From: Metallyticus violacea
Lineage: Eukaryota > Arthropoda > Insecta > Mantodea > Metallyticidae
Assembly (NCBI GenBank): GCA_030762175.1
Contig: CM060831.1
Coordinates: 78,808,501-78,872,500 of the forward strand
Direction of reading: 5' to 3'
DNA length: 64,000 nucleotides
Shown: in pieces, positions 12,612 to 24,165 of the stretch
How the letters are laid out: every line of letters starts with the position of its first letter
Position numbering within the stretch: position 1 is the stretch's first letter
Made by a program: the position numbers and the translations under genes
Notes under the pieces: model-generated
The model's input: the letters and a program-made list of their open reading frames with translations, nothing else
Database searches by the model: none
Told to the model about the DNA's origin: nothing

Positions 12612-13815
12612 CAATAATTTTATTATTCAAGTTATAATAATAATAAGAGCAATTAAAAGGGATTTATGTAAAATATAATCATAATAATTAGATTACAGTA
12701 TTTAAGTATTATCTGGTTTTCAATAAGACACGGTAATTAACATTGTTCACAATATTGAAACAGAACTCAAGAAGACACCTGTGTATTCCTGAGATAAAAA
12801 GTAACGCTAAAGAATTAATATTGTCTTTACTTAATTAATTTTTCACTTATAATTCATTTTTCTTTGCTTCTTACTTATTTACAAATTAAAAAGCATTTTA
12901 ACTATTTTGCTGCTGTCTAGTACTGCCCTGCTGTAAATCATTTTGTTCCTTTTTCAATTAAGAGAGAAGGAAAAATATGAAAGAGAAGACACTGCCCAGT
13001 GTCAAATGAATTCCTAAATGTATCTAATAATATTTAAACATTAGATTACTCTGTTCATTTTAAAAATGAAGAAGAGAACAAAAAATATTGTGCACATCAC
13101 TGTGTGTGTGTGTGTGTGTGTATACATTTATTAAAATAATGGTTAACAGAAATGTACAGTGCAAAATTTCATGTTTTAAATAATTTTTGATGACAATTCA
13201 AATGTTCTATCATACATTTAGTAATCAATTATATATTTATACAGATATAATATTAAGTATCTTTTATGTCAATTCATTAACTAGTTTCTAGAAAAGCAGT
13301 GCAAATGCTGAATATCTTTTCAGTTAATGCAAATGTGTTTGTACAACTAGAAGAGAAAAATAGATATAATTTATATGTACATACTTTGGTAAAGTATAAT
13401 GCTGACTTACAATAGTATGTTGTCTTTCAAATCATTTCATTCACTGCTGTCAAAATTAACATCAAAGAGTTAATGACATAATCTTATCTACAGCAAGTGA
13501 AGAACATACATTACTATCAGCAAATCAAGATAATTGATTATCAGTCAAATTTGACAGTTGTAACAGCAGTGTGCATATTCATACAAGGCTCAAATATGTG
13601 TGTGCAAATAGCACATAGAGGTCATTCTATACAACATTTTAAGTTTTTGCCACCCTAGTCTCCAATTTTTTTTATATTTTAGTAAATGAAAGCTTTTATA
13701 ATTATAAGTTAACTGATCAAATAAGAAATGTATATCATCAGGGTTTAGCCACAGAAATGAGTGAAAAATGGGTTGTTAACATGTAACTTTAAACTAGATA
13801 GCAAAGTCATTTAAA
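12612..13815. other. Non-coding sequence
   Basis: AT-rich DNA with a (TG)n tract near 13100-13120. No gene or transposon is recognised. Confidence 0.5.
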
Positions 13816-16800
13816 ACTAGTTATGAACATTTGAGTGGCGTGCAAAAACAAAGAAAAAAAGGGAAAGATCAATCTCAAAATTAGTGAAAATAGATTCTTT
13901 TTTTAATACTAATTTAGAAATAATAAGTGAAAATTGTAATAGTTCATGTTCAAGTAGATCACTTGTTTCTCTATGAACAAATAACAGTAATGCAAATTCA
14001 AGCAGTGGTACAGTGAAGAATGTTAGTGGTAAAGATGAAGAGTGTGTGAATCTTGATATTGGTAAGAAGCATGATATTTCAAATGAAATTGAGAAGGAAG
14101 TAATAGCACATAGGAGAATGTAAGTACTTCTTTTGATGGTACTACTAGTATTAGAGAGAAATTTCCTAATGATCATGGTAATTTTCCAGATATTTTAAAT
14201 GATGACACAAAGGAGTTTATATTATACTGCATGAGCGTTGCATACCCCAAGGTTCACTTCCAAAAGATCCTAAGCGAAACAATGATATCAATTAATATGA
14301 TTAGCATCACTGTGCAAGTTCGAATTTACATTTTAAGTTAAAAACAATAGATGTTTCTCCATTAATTACTGTGAAAAATTTCAAAATCTGGATTAAAAAT
14401 GATAAGATAATGGCTCTATTATTCTTGAAAAGGAGACTTTGCTTATTGTGAGCCATGTTGGATATTTGCTAACAGGAGTTTAGCATATTTCCAATTTGCC
14501 TGGATAAAAAGTGTTGATGATTGGCAGGGCTTATGGGCTTAACACACCAAATGTCTCATTGCCATCTGGAGGCATGTGTTATTTATAACATCTGGAAAAG
14601 AAAAGAAATGGTAGATTGTAATTTGGAATATGCATTTAAGAAAGAAATTAAAACACAGAAACAAATTCTTGGTCACATAATTGCCAGTATCACATTATCA
14701 GTATCTAATCTAGCTTTACGAGGTCACAGAGAAAAATTAGGGAAAGTTCACTGTGTAAATTTTTTAGTTATTGTGGACTTATTGTCTAAGTATTGTTCGG
14801 TACTACAGGAACATGTACATGGACTGAAAGTAACTGAAAAATACCTCAGTCCAGAAATCCAAAATGAATTAATTCAGCTGTTATCACAGAAAGAGAATGA
14901 AATCAAGTCTGCACATTTTTTTCCCCCATTAATTTCATATAAGATGTGAACAAAAGAGATCAATTAAGTCAGTTTTAGATATGTTCATATAGTTAAAGAT
15001 TCTTTTGGAAAACCTAAATGAAAGTTTTTTTTAGGATTCAAAAGAGATGGAAAACCATACTCCTGTGTCATTGGAAGCCAAAATTCTAAATTCAATGGAT
15101 GAAAAGTATATCTTATTACCCAAATGCAGTGGCCAAAGTTATGACAGTGCAGCAAATATGTCCGAAACTTATAGTGGAGCAAAAACAAGAATTGAACAAA
15201 AACAGAAAGCAGTTAAATATGTTCACTGTGCCACACATAATTTGCATCTAGTTCTAAATGATGCAGTTTGAAATGAATCTGAAAATAAGATTTTTTTTTA
15301 TATAGTTTATTTGTTTTTCAGTCAAAGTATAAAGCTTTGGGAAATGTTATTACTAGCTTCTTACTCTTTAAAAAAACTTTGCCAATAAGATTGGACTCAA
15401 TAAAAGCTCTTAAGATATGGTTATTTAGATATTATAAAGGCACTAACTGCAATAGTGTTATAGTGTTAGAATCAATATATACCAATGACTGCAATGAAGA
15501 CATTACTTGTAAAAATCAAATGGAAAATTTTGAATTTGTTTTTTAAGTTATCTTGCATTTTAGAATACTTGAAGCAGTTAATTTGATGTCAAAATTACTG
15601 CAATCTAACGATCTTGATCTTTCCTGAGCTTCTGATTCCTCCAAACTGTTGCTAATTTGCTAAATGACCTCGGAAATAATTTCTGGAAAGCATTGTTGTT
15701 CAGCAGGTCTTTTGCAAAACTTTGGATGAGTTGATGCCAAATTTGAAATCAAGAGATTCTGCAAAAGCAAGAGGCATTTTGATGAACAGTAAATGTGTTC
15801 ATATCATTGTTAATCAGATCAAAATTAGGTTCAATTCTATGAAATGTCTAAGTGATCTGTTCAGTGCACTCACCCCACAGTTTCTATCTACTGTAAAAGA
15901 CGAAGAATTGCATAATAAAGATTCACTAGCAAACCTAAAAAAGGCTATCCCTAAAGATTTTGTTCCTATGGCTTACTCTTCATTCTTTCAAAGCATTTTA
16001 AGATGGCTTAGTGTTATGGGGTAGTAATCCAAGGATAACAGAAGTGCTGAAAATTCAAAAAAAGTTATTAGAATATTAACAAACTCTAAGAAAACTGAGC
16101 ATTGTAAGACAATATTTGTAGATCTAAAAATTCTTACAGTTATTAATTTATATATTGGTACATATTAAAGAGAATTTGCAAATTATAATGTAAGGGGTGA
16201 AATACACACATATAACACATGTAACAGGAACAGGGTAGATATGCCATATCATAGGTTGCAGAAGACCTCTGGATATTATAAAATAACAGGAATAAAACTT
16301 TTCAATTCACTTCCTTCAGAAATAAGTGCTGTCAATATTGAACTATTCAAAGAGAGAGTATATAAATGGTTAATGAATTAAACATCCTTTCTACAGCATA
16401 CAAGAATTTGAAGTAAAAATAAGAGTAATATGAAATAACAAGTTACAATGGATATAATGTAAATAAGCTGTTGCTCTTCATCCATAGACTTTAAATCTCT
16501 TTCTTCCTTTTTCTTTTGACAAAGCCTATTGTAATTACCAAATGGTGAATAAACTATTATTATTATAACATTCATTAATGCAGTATGTTTAAGACTTAAC
16601 AGAAGATTTCTCATTTTAATTATGCTTCAAAAGTGAATTAAAAATGAGATAAAAGACAAAATGTATGTTCGAAATTTGAACACCTCTTGCTAATCAAAAT
16701 TACATTTTCACGTCAAGTATACCAGACATTTGCACTGCCTTTATTTTATTTCTGTCTTTATCTGTAACCATTGCATCAGCTGAGCGATTCTTTTCAATAT

Positions 16801-16905
16801 TAAAATTGATAAAACCATACTTACGTAGCACCATGTTGCTAAACCGATTAAATGGATTCAGTATTTTAAGTATCCAGTGTGAGAAAACACAAAAAATTAC
16901 GTGAA
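13816..16905 (+). pseudogene. hAT transposase relic (ZMYM1/DUF4371 type), split by a LINE tail
   Basis: Several plus-strand blocks follow the order of a ZMYM1-like hAT transposase. The 14521-14949 frame shows SNLALRGHREKLGK and YLSPEIQNELI, which match the DUF4371 part of the catalytic core. The 15047-15271 frame shows CSGQSYDSAANMS and YVHCATHNLHLVLNDAV, the signature block before the alpha-helical insertion. The dimerisation domain is recognisable near 16750-16900 as VTIASAERFFSILKLIKPYLR followed by RLNGFSILSIQ. Stops and frameshifts occur throughout, and a LINE 3' end (16150-16600) separates the dimerisation domain from the rest. Terminal inverted repeats were not identified, so the outer limits are approximate. 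The element is dead. Confidence 0.8.
16150..16600 (+). mobile_element. 3' end of a Jockey/CR1-like LINE inserted in the hAT relic
   Basis: The plus-strand translation near 16180-16380 reads as the C terminus of a non-LTR ORF2 (RNRVDMPYHRLQKTSGYYK, then GIKLFNSLPSEI and FKERVYKWL). The 3' end, ggtgaataaactattattattat near 16545-16567, is a typical short-repeat LINE tail. It resembles the tail of the copy at 34.5-36.2 kb (gtgaataaatctgaatct). Confidence 0.75.
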
Positions 16906-17429
16906 TAAAGTAATGAAAACTTTTGACTCGGAATATTAGATGTCTTCATCGCTTCCAATGTTCCTTATGAATTCTACATATTTCAGATTTTGGAAATAAG
17001 CAGTGCACCATATATCTAGGAAATACTACTTTATTTCCTAATTTCTTAACCAATAATAATAATGCAAATTTTAATGCCTCAGACTTCTCCAAGGTCCTGT
17101 CAGCCTATCAAATTTGATATTTTGCAGTCTAAGACAGGCTACTGAACTAATATGCTTGAACATGAATCATTATAAGGGGCCCAAATTAAACTTTGCATGG
17201 TGGCTCAACTTTTCTCCATTATGCTACTGAACAGCAATTACTCCATGAATGTTTTAGAGATAAGCAGTGTGCTTATCTCTAAGATGTCATATAACAATAT
17301 GCCAAAATCATTTTTTATGATTTTAAGTTTCAAATTTGGGGTGAGCATTACATTTGATGGTGCATTAGCTTCATGTACATATGGTGTTTTCCATTAAGAC
17401 ATAGAACACAATGACCTCTTTTCTATCAA
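16906..17429. other. Non-coding sequence
   Basis: No recognisable element; a self-complementary patch ataagcagtgtgcttat lies near 17261-17277. Confidence 0.45.
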
Positions 17430-18729
17430 TTTACTAAACAAGTTTTGTATCTCCATATCTGCACACCTTTTTCTTACATTCTTCCATAAACCTTTAATAT
17501 TGGTTTCTCTCCTACTCCTACATCTCCAAAACTATTACTTTCCAAATTTATCATTAAATCACTTGTCCAACTCTTATTTTATAAGCTTATTTTTTGATAA
17601 TTTAAACATTGTTTTAATGAAATTCCCATTATTTAAATTCAGAATCCTGTGTCAAAACATCAATCATCTTTCCATAATTAATCCTTTTCTTGTTACTCTT
17701 CCCATTTCAATTTCAGCTACTTCATTAACTGCTGCAATAACAATACTAAAACCTTCTTGCAAAACATCCTATATATTGAATCCAAAATGTCTCGCCCATC
17801 ATTAAGTTTCTATAATTTAATACCCTATACAATCTAAGTCTCTACTACTGCACCATGCAGCCTTTCCAGTCATTTCACCTCGATCTCAGGAATTTTTAAT
17901 AAGCATCCATTTATTGTTGCCACTGCTGCTTTTCCTTTTCACATTGCTAACCTATGTTGTTTCTCCCATTTGCTTCCTTCGTCAGTTTTAATTTCAAAAT
18001 AGATAGAGTCCTGTACCACTTTATATTCATTTGTTCCTTCCTTCCATCTTTCATGTCTATTCAGTTTACTTCCTTTCTTAAACATTACAATTTATGTTTT
18101 TCTCTATTTATCTTCAAACCACATTATGTACAGTATTTATCTATTTAAAACCTTTAATGGTAATAGATCGAACTAACAAATCATCAGAAAAAGTAAACTC
18201 AGAATCTGTGTATTATTTATTACTGGCAAGAGATTATTCATTAATGAATAAATTAAAAATGACTGGAGTAACTTACAACCTTGCATTAACCCTTTCTTTT
18301 GGTGTACATCTGTTGCTCACATCTTACATAGAAAATGTTATCTTTACATAAGCCTCTAAAATACTCGCCATATTGTTATCCTACCTTTCTCCAGCAATTT
18401 ATATCAGAATAATTTCAACTCTTTTTGCTCAAATGCTTTCTCTAGGTCAAAGAATGCCATATATAACTTTCCCCTCTATTCCTTTATATATTTATCTACT
18501 AAAGTTTTTATAATGAACATATTATCAAAAGTTCTTCCTTTCCTAAAGCTCATTTGGAATTCTGAAAGAATATTATATTCTTCCACCCATTTTTGTATTC
18601 TATCTGCTAAAATACCTGTAAAGGTTTTCCTACATTATATAATAAGTTTATACCCTGGTAAATATTACAATTTACCTACTTCACCTTTGCCTTTGGGTGA
18701 TTTATCCTTTGGTTTTCATACAATTAAAT
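17430..18729 (-). mobile_element. Second copy of the L1-type LINE, degenerate
   Basis: Minus-strand translations match the ORF2 of the 7.4-12.1 kb copy: an RT motif-A-like block (AFFDLEKAFEQK) near 18430-18470 and a thumb-like block near 17780-17860. Frames are broken throughout. The Penelope insertion at 18743 abuts its upstream side. Confidence 0.65.
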
Positions 18730-18742
18730 AAGATTGTTAATA

Positions 18743-19862
18743 TGTTTATGGAATGTCGGAATCCACACAGTGAAACTTTTGTTAATCTTTTTTTGATTTA
18801 AAGTAAAACACTAAAAATCATGTCGTCACATTAAAACTCTCTTTAAGTTTCACAAACACACTTATAAAAGTAATTTTGGTACATGTTTCATGAGGTACAT
18901 TCCTCACATTGTCAACCAAAACGACGACTGAAGAGTCAATTTCAGCAAGGTATGTATGTTATGTTTGCTCTGGTGGTCTGTTAATGAACTTAAACAATAT
19001 GTTGTCTGCTTCCGGCATATCAAAATTTATAAGTTTGTATTCATATTTTTTTATGTAAATTTTTTCCCATATATTAAGTTCTTTCGGATGTTGAATTGTT
19101 TTTAGTAATGTTATGTCCTTCTCTATTTCATGATTTTCATTCCAAAAATGTGCAGCCACTGCTGATTTTTCTACTTGTTTGTGTCTAATATTTCTCTAGT
19201 GTTCCTTTAATCTTATCCCCAGATTTCTCTTTGTTTTTCCTATGTCCTATGTTTTCCTATTTTGTCACCATCTTTGCAATTAATTCTATATATACCTGAA
19301 TTTTCTTTCTTCTTTTTTGTTTAATTTTATTTACATTCAATAATTTACCAACACTATATCTGTTTATTGGTGCCAGAGTAATGTTATACTTTTTGAAATT
19401 TTTTTGGAATTTATGGTTAACATAAGGGTGATAAGTGAATTTTTGATAAGTATTTTCTTTAAGTGAAGAACTGAGTGTAGTGATTTGTTTAATTTCTTTT
19501 TTATTTTTTTATCTACCATTTGTTTGTTAAATCCATTAATTTCTGCTGTGTATATTATGTGTGTGTATTCTTTCCTGTATTCTTAGGTCCTTAGGTCCTT
19601 TATATCCTTAGGTCCAGGTTCTGGACCTAAGGATAATAAAAAGGAATAAAAATATAGAATTTGGTACATACAGAAAGGACACACATATCGACAATTACAT
19701 AAAAGCAAAAGGTTTCAACCCCAGACCCCACAAGGAAGCAGCATTGAATAGTATGACATATAGGCTAGTTAATACACCACTCAGTAAAGAAGAATACATT
19801 ACTTTTAGTGTTTTACTTTACTTTACTTTACTTTACTTTACTTTACTGTTTTACTTTAAATC
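18743..19862 (-). mobile_element. Penelope-like element, family A, with a 5' inversion
   Basis: The minus strand (18950-19583) encodes the C-terminal part of a Penelope protein, with the GIY-YIG region broken and the tail reading AAHFWNENHEIEKD and MPEADNILFKFINRPP. The segment that should lie directly upstream (19621-19800, encoding LDLRIIKRNKNIEF, with frame breaks, through to TPLSKEEY) is present in the opposite orientation. The two meet at a 14-bp inverted repeat (19604-19617 and 19621-19634). The whole unit is bracketed by aagattgttaata at 18730-18742 and 19863-19875, so it fits one insertion. Family-A termini form both outer edges. Confidence 0.85.
19808..19850 (+). repeat. CTTTA pentamer expansion inside a Penelope terminus
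   Basis: The family-A terminal sequence tgttttactttaaatc is expanded here into about six cttta units. Other copies (3.9 and 37.5 kb) have a single unit. Confidence 0.85.
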
Positions 19863-20149
19863 AAGATTGTTAATACTTTCATCCTATTCATATCTTTACA
19901 CCATTTTTTAAGTTCTAATGTTCGTATATCATCATTATCAAGGGTCTCGATTTCTTTTTACCTTTTATCTGATATTTTACTTCAATTTCTTTATAGCACT
20001 ATTGTACAACACATGTAGTAAGAAATACCAGATGGCTGTTTATTTGGAAAATGGCCAGGACCAATTTTGCTGAACAGTTTATCATCTTGAAATTACTTAG
20101 TACTCAAACAGTATTGGGACTTGGAAGGCTAGCTTTAAGGATGTGAAAA

Positions 20150-20290
20150 TTTAATATTTTGGATTTTGTATATTTTATTATTGTGTCTTTGGTTGGATCA
20201 GAGCTTGGTCCCCTGGACATTCCAGCAGATAGCTGCTAATGAACCAGGAACTGGGATCTGAGGCAATCAAATTGGAAAATTTTGTAATTA
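20150..20290 (+). mobile_element. LINE 3' tail fragment
   Basis: A block from tttggttggatc through tggtcccctgga and agatagctgct to gaaccaggaactggg matches, on the other strand, the 3' end of the L1-type LINE at 7440-7530. No coding part is attached. Confidence 0.7.
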
Positions 20291-20833
20291 ATTATGTAGA
20301 ATTTAAAATAGAAGTATTGATAAAAGTTTTTAATCTCATACATATTTTCTTAATCAATGCCTTTAGAGTCTAATACCATTTCTTATTCAAAACATAGTAA
20401 AAAATCTATAAATTTTACAACCTTTTACACTGTGATGAATGCTCCAAATTATGAATATTGGCCTGTGAAAAACATTTCCTGTTTAAATAGTGCTTGAAGA
20501 ACTTTCCATCAAAAATATTTTCAAACAAACTCACAAAACAAGCCAAAAAAATACTGCAAGTAAACATATCAAATGTACCAAGGTTCCTTATACTGCAGGG
20601 CCATGGAATCTTTGTGTGCATCCTCTGCACAATGTGTATTACACTGGGGGGTTTTGCATTGTAAAACTCCCATGTTATGTACTTATGAGTGATAGTAATA
20701 TGCACTATAGTGACTATTAACCTTGTTATAAGGGGTTTAAACTGGTGTCCATCTGCATTCAGACATTCCTGGCATATTTGGATGAAATTTCCATTCACAT
20801 GCATTTCTCCATTAGAACATTCTTTTTCTCTTA
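20291..20833. other. Non-coding sequence with an unrecognised open frame
   Basis: The minus strand is open from 20804 to 20415 (129 codons). The product has no motif I recognise, so I do not call it a gene. It sits directly beside the terminal-inverted-repeat element at 20837 and could be part of an older transposon. Confidence 0.35.
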
Positions 20834-20836
20834 TTA

Positions 20837-21294
20837 GGTTTAGCGTTTAGTGATCCCATTGTCCTAAACTTCCATTTTAGTTGGGTCACAGATCATCTAT
20901 ATGCATAGTTGCTTGCACTGCAGTGACCTTGGTATTATTCCAATAGTGCACTAGTTGTGAATGACCCGATCAAGGCTAGATTTATTAGTTGTTATACTGT
21001 GTCAGTTGCTGCCTTCTGTTCAAGCTGTAAAGACTAAAGTTTGTTCATTGTGCATCTCAAAAGTGAAAGTTTATTCATGAAATTTGTGTTGTGTGTGAAT
21101 TATATTAGATTATTGTTATTAGTCCACCAAAATAATGCCTACCAAAAAATTAAAGTTTGAACAAAGATTTTTATGCACAACACATACATAAAAACCGAAT
21201 CATGCAGTCAATTTCAATTTCCAATTCCAAGTATGGAAATTGTGAGATGTGTGGTTGATAAATTTAGGACAATGGGATCACTAAACGCTAAACC
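20837..21294 (+). mobile_element. 458-bp DNA transposon with 35-bp terminal inverted repeats
   Basis: Positions 20834-20868 and 21263-21297 are perfect inverted complements over 35 bp (including ggtttagcgtttagtgatcc). The element proper probably runs from GG at 20837 to CC at 21294 between TA dinucleotides, as for the Tc1/mariner/pogo group. A start-like frame (MPTKKLKFEQRF) begins near 21135 and soon breaks. It therefore looks like an internally deleted derivative that kept the transposase N terminus. The superfamily is inferred only from the TA flank. Confidence 0.8.
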
Positions 21295-21319
21295 TAAGAA
21301 GCAAAACAGAAATGTTCTA

Positions 21320-22500
21320 ACAGAGGTCTCGTGTGCTAATTTGCAGGTTAACTAGCTGGTGCGTTAAACTGTTAATTACTGCATGTTTGTGCGCTGTGGG
21401 GTTAAAACTGTCAGCTTTGATGTGATTATTTGCGTGTGTATTCTTTCTGGCTATTCCAAATTTAAGATTTTCTTGGTATTTCATTATTTTAATATCCAAG
21501 AATGGCAGCATGTTATCTGTTTCTATTTCGTATGTAAATGATATGTTTATATCTTGTATATTCAGAAGTTTTTTAACCCCACAGCGGACAAACATGCAGT
21601 AATTAACAGTTTAACACACCGGCTAGTTAACCTACAAATAAGCAAAGAAGAATATTTTAATGAATACAAACAAATAGAAGAAACAGCAGTTAAAAATGGT
21701 TTTAAAAAAGAACTAGTACATAAAAAGGTGCAGAAATTCAAGAGACAAAAACATATCAAAGAAACCACAACACTTTCAGCTGAGTCATCCCGTGGCCGAG
21801 GATGAAGACAAACTCTTCAAAACATGTACCACATTTTATGACAAGTAAGTGAAGCATTAAGAGTGTTTAGATGACATAAAATTAAATCAAGAAAAGATAA
21901 ACTAATTTTTAAAAAATGCCACAAAAATTTCAGAATATTCTTAAAGATTTTAATATCAGGTTGGCCACTGATTAATAGATTTAATGTTAACAACTTACTG
22001 ATAGATAATGTTAATGACAGTATTCCACAAGAAGAAAAATCAGGTATTTACAAAATAAACTGTGCAGAATGTGAAAAAATCTACATTGGAAAAACAAAGA
22101 GAAACATAGACACACGGTTAAACGAACATTTCAGGAACATAAAGTACAAGCAAATAGAGAAATCAGCAGTAGCATATTATTTTTGGACACAAAATCACGA
22201 CATAATAAATAAAGCAAAATTATTAAAATCAGTACAAGGACCTATGGAATTAGCAACCTGGGAGAAAATCCACATCTACAAATACAAAGACAGCATAATG
22301 AACTTCGACATTGCCGGGGATGAAAACAAACTACAAGTTTATCACACCGCCACCAGAGCAGAATATACATTCCCACAGCTCAACGAATGCTCCAACAGTT
22401 GAACTTTAGCCTGGCTGAAGATGGGAACTAAATGTTCTCGAAACCAGTTTCATACATTTATGAAAAGTAAGTGAAGCTTTAAGAGTGCGTAGTTCAACTG
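21320..22500 (+). mobile_element. Penelope-like element, family C, with a 5' inversion
   Basis: The plus strand from about 21575 encodes a Penelope C-terminal region. It runs from FNPTADKHAVINSLTHRL, through a degenerate stretch, to a GIY-YIG domain near 22040-22200 (SGIYKINCAECEKIYIGKT with the downstream Arg and Glu-His), ending near 22400. The upstream part (LLNIQ, then MLPFLDIKIMKYQENLKFG, to LVNLQI) is present inverted on the minus strand at about 21340-21585. The two parts overlap by about 23 residues. A hammerhead motif follows the stop codon (22415-22450). Confidence 0.8.
22415..22450 (+). ncRNA. Hammerhead ribozyme motif, Penelope family C
   Basis: The order is CTGAAGA, one unpaired T, stem II GGGAAC with GTTCTC around a TAAAT loop, then GAAA, then CCAG and TT. 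The catalytic core bases are intact. Stem III is CCAG, one base from the palindrome CCGG of the sister copy at 48.6 kb, so dimeric pairing would be weakened. Confidence 0.7.
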
Positions 22501-23259
22501 AATCATGCAATGATATCAATTAATCCTCTTTATGTTTGCATTTTGATGATGCTAAATTATTCATTAATATTCTGAGTGATGCACATTTCTCATGGAGAAA
22601 CTTTTCTATAATTGGGATTCTCACGAGTCATGGGTTTTTCTATAAAGGACCTCCATTAAACATTTATGTAGATGAGGGATACACATCAAGTTAAATTTAT
22701 ATTATACTAGGCTTGCAAAGCACAGCTGCAAAGGAACGCAGTGCATTAGCGATTGATGGCATTATGCTATGACAACTTTGAATTGTTGTCTGCCACTTAA
22801 AAATGAAGTGATTCGGGTTGCAAACTTCTAGTTTGACTTGGTGTTGGCAAGCTCTGATGTAGACCTTTCATTTATGTAATAGGATTTACAGTGTTACCAA
22901 AATGAACTTTACTGTATACTAAAACATGGTATTATTTAATTTAAAAATGTTTCTACTACTTTCAAAACATTTATGGTACATACAAAATATGGAATAAGAA
23001 GTACTTGATGTAAAAATCTTTTTAAACAGTTTAAATTAACCGATATTTCACATTTTCCATCATGTAAATTTTGGAGTATGAACCACAATTATGATGAAAA
23101 TTACATGAAAAAGTCCATGGCATCTAAATGGATGTTACATTTTTGTGTCCTGGAGGTAAATTTTCCATTCCTAACATCTTTCTTGCTTACTATTAAGCAT
23201 ATCATAAGCACCAATATAAACAGAATGTTTCTACATATTTCTTTTCCAATAATTTTTCC
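22501..23259. other. Non-coding sequence downstream of ERLEC1
   Basis: No recognisable element; this is intergenic DNA beyond the probable polyadenylation site. Confidence 0.5.
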
Positions 23260-23277
23260 TTTATTACCGACTTTATT
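23260..23277 (-). promoter_or_regulatory. Candidate ERLEC1 polyadenylation signals
   Basis: AATAAA on the minus strand occurs at 23260-23265 and 23272-23277, about 330 bp past the ERLEC1 stop codon. These are the first signals I saw downstream. The hexamer is common in DNA this AT-rich, so the assignment is tentative. Confidence 0.4.
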
Positions 23278-23606
23278 TTATCAATATTAACATTAGTATT
23301 TACATCTAGAGACAATTTGTATTCATTCACTATGCATTTTTCAATTCTAGAGTTAATTTGCTCAGTTTTTTTACTTCTTTTGTTGCCTTACTACAGACAT
23401 TTCTGTACAAGAAAAATAAAGTTTAAAAAATAACTTCATTTGAAAAGCAAAGCTTATTGTACATAACCCCAACAGGTGCTGAACTAAAGCTAAGAAGTGT
23501 ATCATAACAGTACGACCAATGCTGGATAAGAAAGAATTCGTATGGCTCCAGCATGAAGAATGCCAAAGAATATGAAACCCTTGTGAAGTCAGTAGATATT
23601 AGATAT

Positions 23607-23879
23607 TTAAAACTCTTCATTTGTCCAAGGCTTTTCTAGTTCACCACTGCCGCCACCACCACCACTAATGTCATCTTCATCTTCAGATGAGACAGTGACA
23701 TCATCACCCATATCATCTGTTTCTGACATTTTGATGAGACCATCATCATCAGCATGAGGAAGGATGTTGCATATAAGTGGGGACTCAACTCCAAGAATAT
23801 ATTCGCAAGTCTTTGGCTCAAGGAGGTAGAGGGCTACAGCTCCAGGACTTGAACCGCTCTCCATGCATTTCAGTTTCAC
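23607..23879 (-). CDS. ERLEC1: ERLEC1, terminal coding exon (end of second MRH domain)
   Basis: This exon ends the ER lectin 1 protein, an ER-lumenal lectin that recognises trimmed high-mannose glycans and works with the HRD1/SEL1L ubiquitin ligase in ER-associated degradation. The acceptor is attgacacag, phase 0. The 90 residues begin [10 protein letters not shown] and contain [19 protein letters not shown], which closely match the end of the second MRH domain of vertebrate ERLEC1. Cys5, Cys25 and Cys37 supply three of its conserved cysteines, and Glu-Tyr at 26-27 are the expected sugar-contacting residues. After [10 protein letters not shown] the chain continues about 40 residues with an Asp/Glu-rich stretch, a Gly run and a final WTNEEF, longer than the short tail I recall for the vertebrate protein. 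The stop codon is at 23607-23609. Confidence 0.93.
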   Translation of the reverse strand: MKLKCMESGSSPGAVALYLLEPKTCEYILGVESPLICNILPHADDDGLIKMSETDDMGDDVTVSSEDEDDISGGGGGSGELEKPWTNEEF

Positions 23880-24073
23880 CTGTGTCAATAAATGTTTTTT
23901 ATTATCAGATCTTTACAGCTGTATTAATTTTATTTATATTATTAATAATGTTAATAAATTAATAAGGAATTTAATTTCATGATATTGGTTTGCAGAAATC
24001 TGCCTAGAGAGAGAAAAGTTAGAAAAGCAAAGCTTAACACACACACACACATATACATGAAATAAATAATAAA

Positions 24074-24165
24074 TGCATTATATTAACTGATTTGCAGTAT
24101 CATAAATTGGAAAGAGAATGCATTATATTAACTGATTTGCAGTATCATAAATTGGAAAGAGAATG
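24074..24165 (+). repeat. 45-bp tandem duplication
   Basis: The unit gcattatattaactgatttg, continuing to ggaaagagaat, occurs twice back to back (24075 and 24120). The copies look identical, so the duplication is probably recent. Confidence 0.9.

Noticed and set aside
20415..20804. 129-codon minus-strand frame
   Set aside because: Longer than most chance frames but with no motif I recognise, so it is only mentioned under the surrounding stretch.
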